Source: Pseudomonas frederiksbergensis (GTDB lineage Bacteria > Pseudomonadota > Gammaproteobacteria > Pseudomonadales > Pseudomonadaceae). From it: 64,000 nucleotides of DNA. A program made the translations under genes and the position numbers. Shown here one piece after another: positions 1-8,706 of this stretch. Under the pieces are notes generated by a model that worked only from the letters and a program-made list of their open reading frames with translations, searched no databases and was not told where the DNA came from. Numbering within the stretch: the stretch's first letter is position 1; the number at the start of each line of letters is the position of its first letter. The stretch is from the NCBI RefSeq assembly GCF_035751725.1, contig NZ_CP142104.1, forward strand, positions 5,766,001 through 5,830,000. Direction: 5' to 3'.

Positions 1-796
1 CCGACTCCAGGACGCTGGCATTGCCGGCGTAGGACTGCTGGGTGGCGACGATTTCCTTGATGTGATCGATTCGGCGGGTCAACTGCGCCAACTCGGCGAT
101 CATGACCTGCTGCTCGATTGCCAGCGCATCGGCCAGCTTGTCCAGATAGTCCGGTAGCGCGCGCCCTTTCGGATCGCTGCTGATGAAATCGCCAAGATCG
201 TCGGGGTGCTCTTTCATCAGTTGGGCAACCTTGGCCACGCCCGGCCCCTTCGACGTGTGCACCTTCTCGTAGAGAACCTGGGCGGAAACGTTGACGCTGT
301 TGAGCACATTGCCTACGTTGTGCAGCACATTGGTGGCAATTTCCGCCATGCCGGCCCGGCGAGCCGTGGTAACCAGCTCAGCCTGCGCCTCGCGCAACTC
401 GTCGTTGACCCTGGCCAACTGCTGCGGGCTGGGGATTTTCAAGGCCGCGGGTATCAGGCGGATCAACAGGATGGCAGTGATCACCGAAGCAATGGCGGTG
501 ATCACCTTGACCAGCGCCGACAGCCAATAATAAGGGTGCCAGATGGTCAGGATTTCCATTATGTGGCTGGTTCCGCAGGCCAGGATAAACACCCCGAACG
601 CCGCGATCATCCAGTCGAACGGGACGTCCTTGCGCTTGTTGATGAAGTAGATGAGCGTGAACGGAATCGAGATATAGCTGAGGGTGATCAGGCTATCGGC
701 GATCACGTTGGTCCACAACAGATCGGGACGCCACATATAGCAATGCCCGTGGGGCATGAAGCGCTTGTCGGTCAACAGCGCCAACAGATCGTTCAT
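1..796 (-). CDS. Membrane sensor histidine kinase with ethylene-receptor-like N-terminal domain (3' part outside window)
   Basis: The frame is open from an ATG at 796 to the window edge, giving 265 codons of a longer protein. A GAGGAAG ribosome site lies just upstream of the ATG. Residues 28-116 form three hydrophobic helices that align with the copper/ethylene-binding domain of plant ETR1. Asp34, Tyr41, Pro45, Cys74 and His78 sit at the same mutual spacing as ETR1 Asp25, Tyr32, Pro36, Cys65 and His69 (all offset by 9). Cys74 and His78 are in the motif ACGTSH. A charged helix follows, then LHNVGNVLN around His159, which looks like a histidine-kinase H-box. The ATPase domain would lie beyond the edge. 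The protein probably sits in the inner membrane and signals by autophosphorylation. Ethylene binding is inferred from the motif only; the kinase call is likely but its catalytic domain is not visible. Confidence 0.82.
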   Translation of the reverse strand, partial: MNDLLALLTDKRFMPHGHCYMWRPDLLWTNVIADSLITLSYISIPFTLIYFINKRKDVPFDWMIAAFGVFILACGTSHIMEILTIWHPYYWLSALVKVITAIASVITAILLIRLIPAALKIPSPQQLARVNDELREAQAELVTTARRAGMAEIATNVLHNVGNVLNSVNVSAQVLYEKVHTSKGPGVAKVAQLMKEHPDDLGDFISSDPKGRALPDYLDKLADALAIEQQVMIAELAQLTRRIDHIKEIVATQQSYAGNASVLES

Positions 797-970
797 TTTC
801 ACTTCCTCGTTGTGCCGGTGATCCCGCCAAGTGCCGTGCGGACAAATCCAGCGTAGCAGAGCCCTCCTCCGTACTGTTTGCCCCAGGATGACGCCATCGC
901 CCCGGTAATATCCTGCGAAGATTTCGCCGTGAAACCAGCTCCCGGCTCAGTTTCGCCGGACTAATCTTCA

Positions 971-991
971 AGGGCCGCAGGACGCGGCCCT
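971..991. promoter_or_regulatory. GC-rich hairpin in the comM leader
   Basis: AGGGCCGC (971-978) and GCGGCCCT (984-991) form an 8-bp stem with a 5-base loop. It ends 21 bases before the comM start codon. No T-run follows on the plus strand, so it is not an obvious terminator for the upstream region. It may be a leader structure or chance in GC-rich DNA. Confidence 0.35.
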
Positions 992-1012
992 CCAACAGTC
1001 AAGGAACGCTAC

Positions 1013-2506
1013 ATGTCGCTCGCCATCGTCCATAGCCGCGCCCAAGTGGGGGTCGAAGCCCCTGCCGTTACCGTTGAAGTTCATCTCGCAAATGGCTTGC
1101 CGTCGCTGACGATGGTCGGCTTGCCGGAAGCGGCGGTGAAGGAAAGCAAGGACCGGGTGCGCAGCGCGATCATCAATTCGGGACTCAATTTCCCAGCGCG
1201 GCGCATCACCCTGAACCTCGCGCCGGCAGATCTTCCCAAGGACGGCGGCCGGTTCGACCTGGCGATTGCCCTGGGGATCCTGTCGGCCAGCGTGCAGGTG
1301 CCGACCTTGATGCTGGACGACGTGGAGTGCCTCGGCGAACTGGCCTTGTCCGGTGCCGTACGACCAGTGCGCGGCGTGCTCCCCGCAGCGCTGGCGGCGC
1401 GCAAGGCTGGACGCATGCTGATGGTGCCCCGGGCCAATGCCGAGGAAGCGTGCCTGGCGTCGGGGCTGAAAGTGATTGCCGTGGACCACCTGCTCGAAGC
1501 GGTGGCGCACTTCAACGGCCACACCCCCGTCGAGCCCTTCGTGTCCAACGGGCTGCTCTCGGCCAGCAAACCCTATCCCGACCTCAGCGAAGTGCAAGGC
1601 CAGGCTGGGGCCAAGCGCGCATTGCTGATCGCGGCGGCGGGGGCTCACAACTTGTTGTTCAGCGGCCCGCCGGGCACAGGCAAGACATTGCTGGCGAGCC
1701 GTTTACCGGGATTGTTGCCGCCGCTGGTCGAAAGCGAAGCCCTGGAAGTCGCGGCGATACAGTCCGTCGCCAGTGGCGTGCCGCTAAGCCATTGGCCGCA
1801 ACGGCCGTTTCGCCAGCCACATCATTCGGCATCCGGCCCGGCGCTGGTGGGTGGCGGGTCGAAGCCGCAACCGGGGGAGATCACCCTCGCCCACCACGGC
1901 GTACTGTTCCTGGATGAGTTACCGGAATTCGACCGAAAGGTCTTGGAAGTCTTGAGGGAGCCCCTCGAGTCGGGACACATCGTGGTGTCGCGTGCCCGGG
2001 ATCGCGTGCGCTTTCCAGCGCGCTTCCAACTGGTCGCGGCCATGAACCCGTGCCCCTGTGGATATCTTGGCGAACCCAGCGGCCGCTGCTGCTGCACGCC
2101 GGACATGGTGCAGCGGTATCGCAACAAGCTGTCCGGTCCGCTGCTCGACCGTATCGACCTGCACCTGACCGTGGCGCGCGAAGCCACGGCGCTGAATCCC
2201 AAGGGCGCACCCGGTGACGATACCGCCACAGCAGCCGAGCGCGTGGCCGAAGCCCGTGAGCGCCAGCAAACCCGCCAAGGCTGCGCCAACGCCTTCCTCG
2301 ACCTGTCGGGGTTGCGCCGTCATTGCAAACTGTCCCCGACCGACGAAGCATGGCTGGAAACCGCCTGCGAACGATTGACCCTGTCGCTACGGGCCGCCCA
2401 TCGCCTGCTGAAGGTCGCCCGCACCCTGGCCGACCTTCAGCAATTGGAACGAATCAGCCGCGAGCACCTGGCCGAAGCCCTCCAATACCGGCCCGCAACG
2501 CCATGA
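1013..2506 (+). CDS. comM: YifB/ComM family AAA+ ATPase (Mg-chelatase-like)
   Basis: 497 aa, the usual length for the YifB/ComM family. The N-terminal ChlI-type domain (about residues 1-130) includes GLPEAAVKESKDRVRSAI. The AAA+ core has a Walker A GPPGTGKT near residue 218, the FRQPHHSAS segment and a Walker B-like LFLDELPEF. A Cys-rich stretch (NPCPCGYLG, then GRCCC) and the C-terminal Mg-chelatase domain follow. ComM is known as a hexameric helicase that promotes branch migration during natural transformation, and it is widespread even in species not known to be competent. An AAGGAA site precedes the ATG. It is followed 7 bp later by the convergent DUF4432 gene, so it is probably monocistronic. 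Confidence 0.95.
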   Translation: MSLAIVHSRAQVGVEAPAVTVEVHLANGLPSLTMVGLPEAAVKESKDRVRSAIINSGLNFPARRITLNLAPADLPKDGGRFDLAIALGILSASVQVPTLMLDDVECLGELALSGAVRPVRGVLPAALAARKAGRMLMVPRANAEEACLASGLKVIAVDHLLEAVAHFNGHTPVEPFVSNGLLSASKPYPDLSEVQGQAGAKRALLIAAAGAHNLLFSGPPGTGKTLLASRLPGLLPPLVESEALEVAAIQSVASGVPLSHWPQRPFRQPHHSASGPALVGGGSKPQPGEITLAHHGVLFLDELPEFDRKVLEVLREPLESGHIVVSRARDRVRFPARFQLVAAMNPCPCGYLGEPSGRCCCTPDMVQRYRNKLSGPLLDRIDLHLTVAREATALNPKGAPGDDTATAAERVAEARERQQTRQGCANAFLDLSGLRRHCKLSPTDEAWLETACERLTLSLRAAHRLLKVARTLADLQQLERISREHLAEALQYRPATP

Positions 2507-2512
2507 AAAGGG

Positions 2513-3727
2513 TCACGGCTTGCTCAGGTCCACCAACGGCGTGTCGCGCACTTCGGTTTTTCGATCGCCCTGGATGTCATCGATGCGCTTCAGAGCCTTG
2601 TCCACAGCCCCCTTGTCAGCCAGGAGGCTGTAGTGAATCTGGAACTGCTTGCGCTCTTTCGGTGCAATGCCAGGCACCAGGCCCAGCGGACGCTGGTAGC
2701 GACGGTTATAGGAAAAGCTGGTGCCAGGCTCCAGACCGGTCACATAGCCCTGGCCTTGGGTATCGGTATTCTTCCACAGGGAAAACACTGGAAGCGTACC
2801 GGTGTTGAAGCCCACCGCCACGCCGAGACTTCCGGCCTTGTTGTGCAGCACGGTCAGCGTATCGCCCTTGGCGTCGGCGTAAGGCACGACGTTGTAGACG
2901 GTTTCATCGTAATCCTTGGTAGGGGCTCGATAGGTGGTCCAATCCTTCAGGTCACCCTTGGCCTTGTCATTGAACGGCGAGACCTGTTTGACCGGCGCTG
3001 CGAAGCGAGCCCCCTGTTCCAGGAACGGCGTGCTGAAATTGCTGTGGTAGAGCGCCTGGTATTCCTTTGGATAATCGCCATTGTTGGTCAGCGTGTCGTT
3101 GAGGGCAAAGGTCACGCTACCGGGTTCGGTGACCAGCTCGGTCTGGACCGAGAAGTCGACCTTCTTGAACGCCTGCTCCTTCAACTCGCCGCGCAGCGTG
3201 ATGGCGTAAGGAGGTTTTTCATCGATGTGCAACGTTACCTTGTTCGCCGGGATGTTCGCGGCGCGCCCATGCAAAGTGAGCAGTTCGCCGTTGTCCATGC
3301 CCGGATGGCCTACCCATTCGTAGCCGCAGCGAGTCACCAGTTCATTGAAGCCTTCGAGCCAGCCCAGGCCACCTCGGCCGTTAAGTTCGATGAATGATGG
3401 ATTGACCACTTCCTTGACCGGTGAATCCCAGCCCATGCGTACATCGCCGACCGAAGCCTGCAACACGTTCATGCCGCGGGTGGGGACGACTGAGAGCTTC
3501 ATGGTGCCATTGTCGATGTCGACGATGCTGACGCCCTCCTGGCGACCGCCATGGAGGGTACGCATCGTCACGGAAAACGGCTTGTCGGTTTTCACGCCGA
3601 GTTGCTGGCTGGTGATTTGCCAGGGTTGGGCGGCCTTATCGGTGTCAAGCAGGACGTAATCCCACGCCATCGCATGGGAAGCAGCGCCCATGGCGCCGAG
3701 GGCAACGAAGAGTTTGAGCGAATTCAT
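2513..3727 (-). CDS. Secreted aldose 1-epimerase-like protein (DUF4432)
   Basis: The start is placed at the ATG at 3727 because the protein then begins MNSLKLFVALGAMGAASHAMA, a clean signal peptide with AMA cleavage at about residue 21, and an AAAAGG site lies upstream. An in-frame start at 3802 would add 25 residues without signal character. The mature part (404 aa in total) resembles the DUF4432 group of the galactose-mutarotase-like beta-sandwich fold, with VPTRGMNVLQ, GWLEGFNELVTRCG and YQALYHSNFSTP. It probably binds or epimerises a sugar in the periplasm. The substrate is unknown and the neighbours give no clue. Confidence 0.8.
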   Translation of the reverse strand: MNSLKLFVALGAMGAASHAMAWDYVLLDTDKAAQPWQITSQQLGVKTDKPFSVTMRTLHGGRQEGVSIVDIDNGTMKLSVVPTRGMNVLQASVGDVRMGWDSPVKEVVNPSFIELNGRGGLGWLEGFNELVTRCGYEWVGHPGMDNGELLTLHGRAANIPANKVTLHIDEKPPYAITLRGELKEQAFKKVDFSVQTELVTEPGSVTFALNDTLTNNGDYPKEYQALYHSNFSTPFLEQGARFAAPVKQVSPFNDKAKGDLKDWTTYRAPTKDYDETVYNVVPYADAKGDTLTVLHNKAGSLGVAVGFNTGTLPVFSLWKNTDTQGQGYVTGLEPGTSFSYNRRYQRPLGLVPGIAPKERKQFQIHYSLLADKGAVDKALKRIDDIQGDRKTEVRDTPLVDLSKP

Positions 3728-3844
3728 GGAAACGGCCTTTTCTTGGAGTTGTGCGGATTTTATAGACTTGAAGAAACGTTTCAGCAAGCCGAAAAACAGC
3801 AATCACCTTAAAAAATCCGCGGGTAAGGATTTGAGAGTTTCTAT

Positions 3845-3867
3845 GCGGGCGAGCCTGCTCGCGGTGA
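3845..3867. repeat. REP-type palindrome
   Basis: GCGGGCGAGCCTGCTCGCGG contains the inverted pair GCGAGC/GCTCGC typical of Pseudomonas REP elements. It lies between the DUF4432 and chemoreceptor genes, 28 bp from a second REP-like hairpin. Confidence 0.75.
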
Positions 3868-3894
3868 CCTTTCGCCCAGACAACCCGAAACCCC

Positions 3895-4012
3895 GTGGCG
3901 AGGGAGCTTGCTTGCTCTCGACTACGCAGCGGTCGCAAGCCTCGACGTTGGGGGCTGCCGGGAGAAGGCCCGGGGGCCTGCTTCGCAGGCCAGCGGGAGC
4001 AAGCCCCCTCAC
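3895..4012. repeat. Cluster of degenerate REP-like hairpins
   Basis: GTGGCGAGGGAGCTTGCTTG (from 3895) is a REP half with the GGGAGCTTGCT core. From about 3960 to 4012 an inverted arrangement follows, with GGCCTGCTTCGCAGGCC in the middle and GCGGGAGCAAGCCCCCTC after it. Together with the REP at 3845 this fills most of the 320-bp gap between two minus-strand genes. I see no gene here. Confidence 0.65.
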
Positions 4013-4047
4013 CACAGGGGTCGGGTTGGCTTGCTATGGATGGGACT

Positions 4048-6024
4048 TCAGCGGAACCGATCGACTTCCTTGCGCAGGTCCTGCGCCAGTTTTTCAAGTT
4101 CCTTGGCGGTGATCGCCAGGTTCGACACCACTTCGCGCTGTTCGCTGTTGGCCATCGCAATGCTCTGCAAGTTGCTGCTCAGCAGGGTCGCGGTGCTGCT
4201 TTGTTCCTGGGTCGCGGTGGTGATCGCAGCGAATTGCTGGCCGGCGGAGCGGCTTTGCTCATCGATTCGCGCCAGGGCCGAGGCCACGTTGGCGTTACGC
4301 GACAAGCCTTCCTGCATGAGCAGATTGCCCTTCTCCATCGTGCTGATGGCGTTGCCGGTTTCTTGCTGGATGCTGTTGATCATCCCGGAAATTTCGTCGG
4401 TGGCCTGGCGAGTGCGCGAGGCCAGGCTACGAACCTCGTCGGCCACGACGGCAAAACCACGACCTTGTTCGCCGGCTCGGGCGGCTTCGATGGCGGCGTT
4501 CAGCGCCAGCAGGTTGGTTTGCTCGGCAATCGAGGTGATCACACCGACGATGCCGCCGATTTCCTGGGAGCGCTGGCCCAGTGTGTTGATGACCGTGGCA
4601 GTGCTGTTCAAGGCACCAGCAATCTGCTCCAGGGACGACGATGCTTCCTCCATCGAGGTCCGACCGATCCGGGTTTGCTGGGCATTGTCCTGGGCCAGGC
4701 GTTCGGTATTGCCCATGTTATCGGCGATGTTCAGCGAGGTGGCGCTGAACTCTTCCACTGCCCCGGCCATGCTGGTGATTTCTCCGGACTGCTGCTCCAT
4801 CCCTTCGTACGCGCCGCTGGACAATCCGGACAGCGCCTGGGCACGACTATTGACCTCTTGCGAAGCTTTGCGGATGTGCTCGACCATGGTCGACAAGGCG
4901 TGGCTCATCTGGTTGAACGCACGGGCCAGTTGGCCGATTTCATCGTGGCTCGAAACATTCAGGCGCACGCTCAGGTCGCCGGCACCCAATGCTTCGGCCT
5001 GACGCACCAAGTCGCCGAGCGGAGCCAGTTTGCTGCGCAACAGCCACACCGCCGCGCCTACCGCCAGCAACATGGCCAGCAGGCTGCCGATCGCCAGTTG
5101 TGTGCCGACGCTCCAGGTCACTGCGTTGATCTCGGTTTTCGGCATGCTCGCCACGACGGCCCAAGGCCCGCCCTCGAACGGCACGGCGACACTGTAGAAT
5201 TCTTCCGCGGTGTCGGCCCAGAAGGCACCCTTGCCCGGCTTCTTGATCAGCGCCGTGATGGCGGCGGTAGCGTTGTCGAGCGCCTGCACGCCAGCCGGCG
5301 GCACCAGCCATTTGTTCTGTTCGTCCAACAACGCCAGCGAACCGGTCTGGCCGATGCGGAACCGCTTGAGGTTTTCGAATTGCGCATTCTGCGCATCGGT
5401 GTAATCGAATCCTACATACAGCACCGCAATGATCTTGCCGCTGGTGTCGCGTACAGGGGTGTACTGCGACATGTAGAAACGTCCGAAAAGCAAGGCTCGG
5501 CCGATATAGCTCTGGCCGCTGATCACCGGGCCATAAGCCGGGCCGGCACGGTCGAGCACAGTGCCGATGGCCCTTGTCCCGTCCTGCTTGCTGACCGATG
5601 TACTGACGCGGATGAAATCGTCACCGCTGCGCACGAATATCGTGGCTACCCCGGCGGTCATCGCCTTGAACTCATCAACTTCCTTGAAGTTGTTGTTCAG
5701 CACTTCATTGCCCAGGCTCAAGCCAGGAGTCTGCACGCCCGCCACCGTCACCGGCTGGTCCGGGTGCACGCTCAAGCCTGCGCTGAAACGCTTCTCGAAC
5801 AGCCCCGCCAGCCGCTGCGTGCTTTCGCGCAACGTACTGTGGAACGTATTGAGCTGGTCGGCCATCAGGCGCGCTTCGCTGGCCAAGTGCTCTTCACGGG
5901 TGGAAAGGTTTGCGGCGTCCAGCGAACGCAAGGCAAAGACGGTACTGCCGGAGATCACGACCGCCAATATCACGGCGAGGGCAAGGCCTAGCTGCGAGGC
6001 GATCCGGGCACGGGGTTGAGACAT
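4048..6024 (-). CDS. Methyl-accepting chemotaxis protein with periplasmic Cache sensor
   Basis: 658 aa from the ATG at 6024, which has AGGAG 8 bases upstream; a longer frame to 6195 adds 57 residues with no ribosome site. The order is an N-terminal membrane helix (about residues 13-33), a periplasmic Cache_3-Cache_2 type ligand domain (about 34-315, with [22 protein letters not shown]), a second membrane helix, a HAMP domain ([17 protein letters not shown]) and a long cytoplasmic coiled-coil signalling domain. The hairpin tip is [20 protein letters not shown], which contacts CheA and CheW. There is no C-terminal CheR-tethering pentapeptide; the protein ends KEVDRFR. The ligand cannot be read from the sequence. 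It stands alone and is probably monocistronic. Confidence 0.93.
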   Translation of the reverse strand: MSQPRARIASQLGLALAVILAVVISGSTVFALRSLDAANLSTREEHLASEARLMADQLNTFHSTLRESTQRLAGLFEKRFSAGLSVHPDQPVTVAGVQTPGLSLGNEVLNNNFKEVDEFKAMTAGVATIFVRSGDDFIRVSTSVSKQDGTRAIGTVLDRAGPAYGPVISGQSYIGRALLFGRFYMSQYTPVRDTSGKIIAVLYVGFDYTDAQNAQFENLKRFRIGQTGSLALLDEQNKWLVPPAGVQALDNATAAITALIKKPGKGAFWADTAEEFYSVAVPFEGGPWAVVASMPKTEINAVTWSVGTQLAIGSLLAMLLAVGAAVWLLRSKLAPLGDLVRQAEALGAGDLSVRLNVSSHDEIGQLARAFNQMSHALSTMVEHIRKASQEVNSRAQALSGLSSGAYEGMEQQSGEITSMAGAVEEFSATSLNIADNMGNTERLAQDNAQQTRIGRTSMEEASSSLEQIAGALNSTATVINTLGQRSQEIGGIVGVITSIAEQTNLLALNAAIEAARAGEQGRGFAVVADEVRSLASRTRQATDEISGMINSIQQETGNAISTMEKGNLLMQEGLSRNANVASALARIDEQSRSAGQQFAAITTATQEQSSTATLLSSNLQSIAMANSEQREVVSNLAITAKELEKLAQDLRKEVDRFR

Positions 6025-6210
6025 GACGGCTCCTGGCCGAGAGACCGGATCGTCCTGATCACGTCGCACGCTCGGCATTTTGATTCGATGAGGATTGAAT
6101 GGGCCCTTTCTGAACGAAGGTTCTATGTTCACGGAGTCGGCCAGGATGCCGAATACTTGAGCGCCTTGGAGGGAATAATACCAAGTGGCTAGCACGGCAC
6201 CTTCATCGTT

Positions 6211-7131
6211 TCAGCCCAGGCGTTCGACCTCGGGTAGCTGCATGGCCTTGACCTCGCCCTGAAGAAAGTCGCTGAGCCTGCGCAGACGTTCCCCTCCGGG
6301 CCGGGTTTTCGGCCAGACCAAATAATAATGCTCGCCGCTGGCAACGGCCGTCGGCCACGGCAGGCTCAAGCGTCCCTGGGCCACATCCTCGGCGACCATC
6401 AACAAATCCCCCATGGACACACCGTAGCCACGCGCGGCCGCGATCATGCCCAGCTCCAACGTATCGAACACCTGCCCGCCCCTGAGCGAGACCTTGTCCG
6501 ACAAGCCCATGCGCTGCAACCAATTGCGCCAGTCCCGGCGATCCGGAGTGGGGTGCAACAGCTCGGCCTTGGCCAATCGCGCCGCATCCCAAGGCTGATC
6601 ATTGAGCAAATTCGGAGCGCCTACCGGGATCAATTCCTCGGGGAACAGCAAGCTGGCCTCCCAATCCGCAGGAAAATGCCCATTGCCCAGCAGTACCGCG
6701 CAGTCGAAGGGCTCGGTGTTGAAATCCACCGAATCGACGTCCATCCAGGCGCTCGTCAGTTGCACTTCGTTGCCGGGTTGCAAATGACGGAAGCGGCTCA
6801 GGCGCGCCAGCAGCCAGCGCATGGTCAGGGTCGACGGCGCCTTCATCCGCAGGATGCCGTCCTCGCCATGCAACGTGTGGCAGGCCCGCTCCAGCGCCAT
6901 GAACCCTTCCCGCACGCCCGGCAACAGCAGGCGCGCCGCCTCGGTCAGTTGCAGGTTGCGCCCGCTGCGCTGGAACAGCCGACAGGCAAAGTGATCTTCC
7001 AACGTGCGGATGTGCCGGCTGACGGCGCTCTGGGTGATCGAGAGCTCCTCGGCGGCGCGGGTGAACGAGCTGTAGCGCGCGGCGGCCTCGAATGCCCGTA
7101 GCGCATAAAGCGGAGGAAGACGACGAGACAT
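6211..7131 (-). CDS. LysR-family transcriptional regulator (GcvA-like)
   Basis: 306 aa. The N-terminal winged HTH (about residues 5-65) has LYALRAFEAAARYSSFTRAA, then SITQSAVSRHIRTLE and LFQRSGRNLQLTEA, typical of the GcvA subgroup. A periplasmic-binding-protein-like effector domain follows. It is divergent from the MATE transporter gene 158 bp away, the usual LysR arrangement, so the transporter is the first candidate target. The effector is unknown. The gene order matches the PAO1 LysR/MATE pair. Confidence 0.9.
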   Translation of the reverse strand: MSRRLPPLYALRAFEAAARYSSFTRAAEELSITQSAVSRHIRTLEDHFACRLFQRSGRNLQLTEAARLLLPGVREGFMALERACHTLHGEDGILRMKAPSTLTMRWLLARLSRFRHLQPGNEVQLTSAWMDVDSVDFNTEPFDCAVLLGNGHFPADWEASLLFPEELIPVGAPNLLNDQPWDAARLAKAELLHPTPDRRDWRNWLQRMGLSDKVSLRGGQVFDTLELGMIAAARGYGVSMGDLLMVAEDVAQGRLSLPWPTAVASGEHYYLVWPKTRPGGERLRRLSDFLQGEVKAMQLPEVERLG

Positions 7132-7289
7132 TGCAAAAGCTCCAAGACGCGGTTTGCAAACCCTACCAGAAACCCGTCAAGCATGAGTTTTAATCATGCC
7201 AGCGATCTTTTTTATCCTTTTGTGCAATCTGCCGGGAGGGCCGAGAATCGTCGCTCTACTGCCTTGTTTGAACATGGAGCGTGATGATC

Positions 7290-8684
7290 ATGCAGCATCC
7301 TGCGCGTACCGAACTCTGGGCCATCCTGCGGCTGGCTGGGCCGTTGATTGCTTCGCAGTTGGCGCACATGTTGATGGTGCTGACCGACACCCTGATGATG
7401 GCTCGCCTGAGCCCCGAGGCCTTGGCGGGCGGCGGGCTTGGGGCGGCGACCTATTCGTTCGTGTCGATTTTCTGCATCGGCGTGATCGCGGCGGTGGGCA
7501 CCTTGGTAGCGATCCGCCAGGGCGCCGGCGACATCGAAGGCGCCACCCGGCTGACCCAAGCCGGATTATGGCTGGCCTGGTTGATGGCGCTGGTGGCCGG
7601 CCTGCTGCTGTGGAATCTCAAGCCGGTGCTGCTGATGTTCGGCCAGACCGAAACCAACGTGCTTTCCGCCGGGCAGTTTCTGCTGGCACTGCCGTTCGCG
7701 CTGCCCGGTTATTTGAGCTTCATGGCGCTGCGTGGCTTTACCAGCGCCATCGGGCGGGCCACGCCGGTGATGGTGATCAGCCTCGGCGGCACGGTGGCCA
7801 ACTTCCTGCTCAACTATGCGCTCATCACCGGCATGTTCGGCCTGCCAAAGCTCGGCCTGATGGGAATCGGCCTGGTCACGGCCATCGTCGCCAACTGCAT
7901 GGCACTGGCGCTGGCCTGGCACATTCATCGGCACCCGGCCTATCGTGCCTACCCATTGCTTGCCGGGCTGTCGCGGCCCAACCGCCAATACCTCAAGGAG
8001 CTGTGGCGCCTGGGCCTGCCGATTGGCGGCACTTACGCAGTGGAAGTCGGTCTGTTCGCGTTCGCTGCCCTGTGCATGGGCACCATGGGCAGCACGCCGC
8101 TGGCGGCGCACCAGATCGCCCTGCAGATCGTCTCGGTGGCCTTCATGGTTCCGGCGGGCATGTCCTACGCCATCACCATGCGCATCGGCCAGCATTACGG
8201 TGCCGGGCAATTGCTCATGGCGCGCCTGGCCGGGAGGGTCGGGATCGGCTTTGGCGCGGCCGCCATGCTGGCGTTTGCCATGGTGTTCTGGCTGCTGCCG
8301 AATCAGTTGATCGGCCTGTTCCTGGACCATGAAGACCCGGCGTTCCGCCCGGTCATCGAGCTGGCGGTGAGCCTGTTGGCCGTGGCGGCGTGGTTCGAGC
8401 TGTTCGACGGTACGCAAACCATTGCCATGGGCTGCATCCGCGGACTGAAGGACGCCAAGACCACCTTTCTGGTCGGCCTGGGCTGCTACTGGCTGATCGG
8501 CGCGCCGGCGGCGTGGTGGATGGCTTTCCAATTGCACTGGGGCCCAACCGGCGTCTGGTGGGGCCTGGCGCTGGGGCTGGCCTGCGCGGCGGTGAGCCTG
8601 ACGTTGGCATTTGAGTGGAAGATGAAGCGGATGATTCTCAGCGAGCCGGGGCAGCGCAGCTTCGAAGCGATCCAGGCCAAATGA
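7290..8684 (+). CDS. norM: MATE-family multidrug/Na+ (or H+) antiporter, NorM type
   Basis: 464 aa with about twelve hydrophobic helices in two repeats. It opens LWAILRLAGPLIASQLAHML and carries the MATE signature region VLTDTLMMARL. Starts at 7281 (GTG), 7284 and 7290 are all in frame; 7290 is chosen because a GGAG at 7276 is then 10 bases away, while the others are too close. MATE pumps export cationic drugs in exchange for Na+ or H+ at the inner membrane. The divergent LysR gene suggests regulated expression. The substrate range is unknown. Confidence 0.9.
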   Translation: MQHPARTELWAILRLAGPLIASQLAHMLMVLTDTLMMARLSPEALAGGGLGAATYSFVSIFCIGVIAAVGTLVAIRQGAGDIEGATRLTQAGLWLAWLMALVAGLLLWNLKPVLLMFGQTETNVLSAGQFLLALPFALPGYLSFMALRGFTSAIGRATPVMVISLGGTVANFLLNYALITGMFGLPKLGLMGIGLVTAIVANCMALALAWHIHRHPAYRAYPLLAGLSRPNRQYLKELWRLGLPIGGTYAVEVGLFAFAALCMGTMGSTPLAAHQIALQIVSVAFMVPAGMSYAITMRIGQHYGAGQLLMARLAGRVGIGFGAAAMLAFAMVFWLLPNQLIGLFLDHEDPAFRPVIELAVSLLAVAAWFELFDGTQTIAMGCIRGLKDAKTTFLVGLGCYWLIGAPAAWWMAFQLHWGPTGVWWGLALGLACAAVSLTLAFEWKMKRMILSEPGQRSFEAIQAK

Positions 8685-8706
8685 ACTCGCTCCCACCGGG
8701 TTTGTG

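Noticed and set aside
3895..5991. A 698-codon open frame on the plus strand antisense to the chemoreceptor
   Set aside because: It is the mirror of a clear MCP gene, has random composition, and starts in REP sequence.
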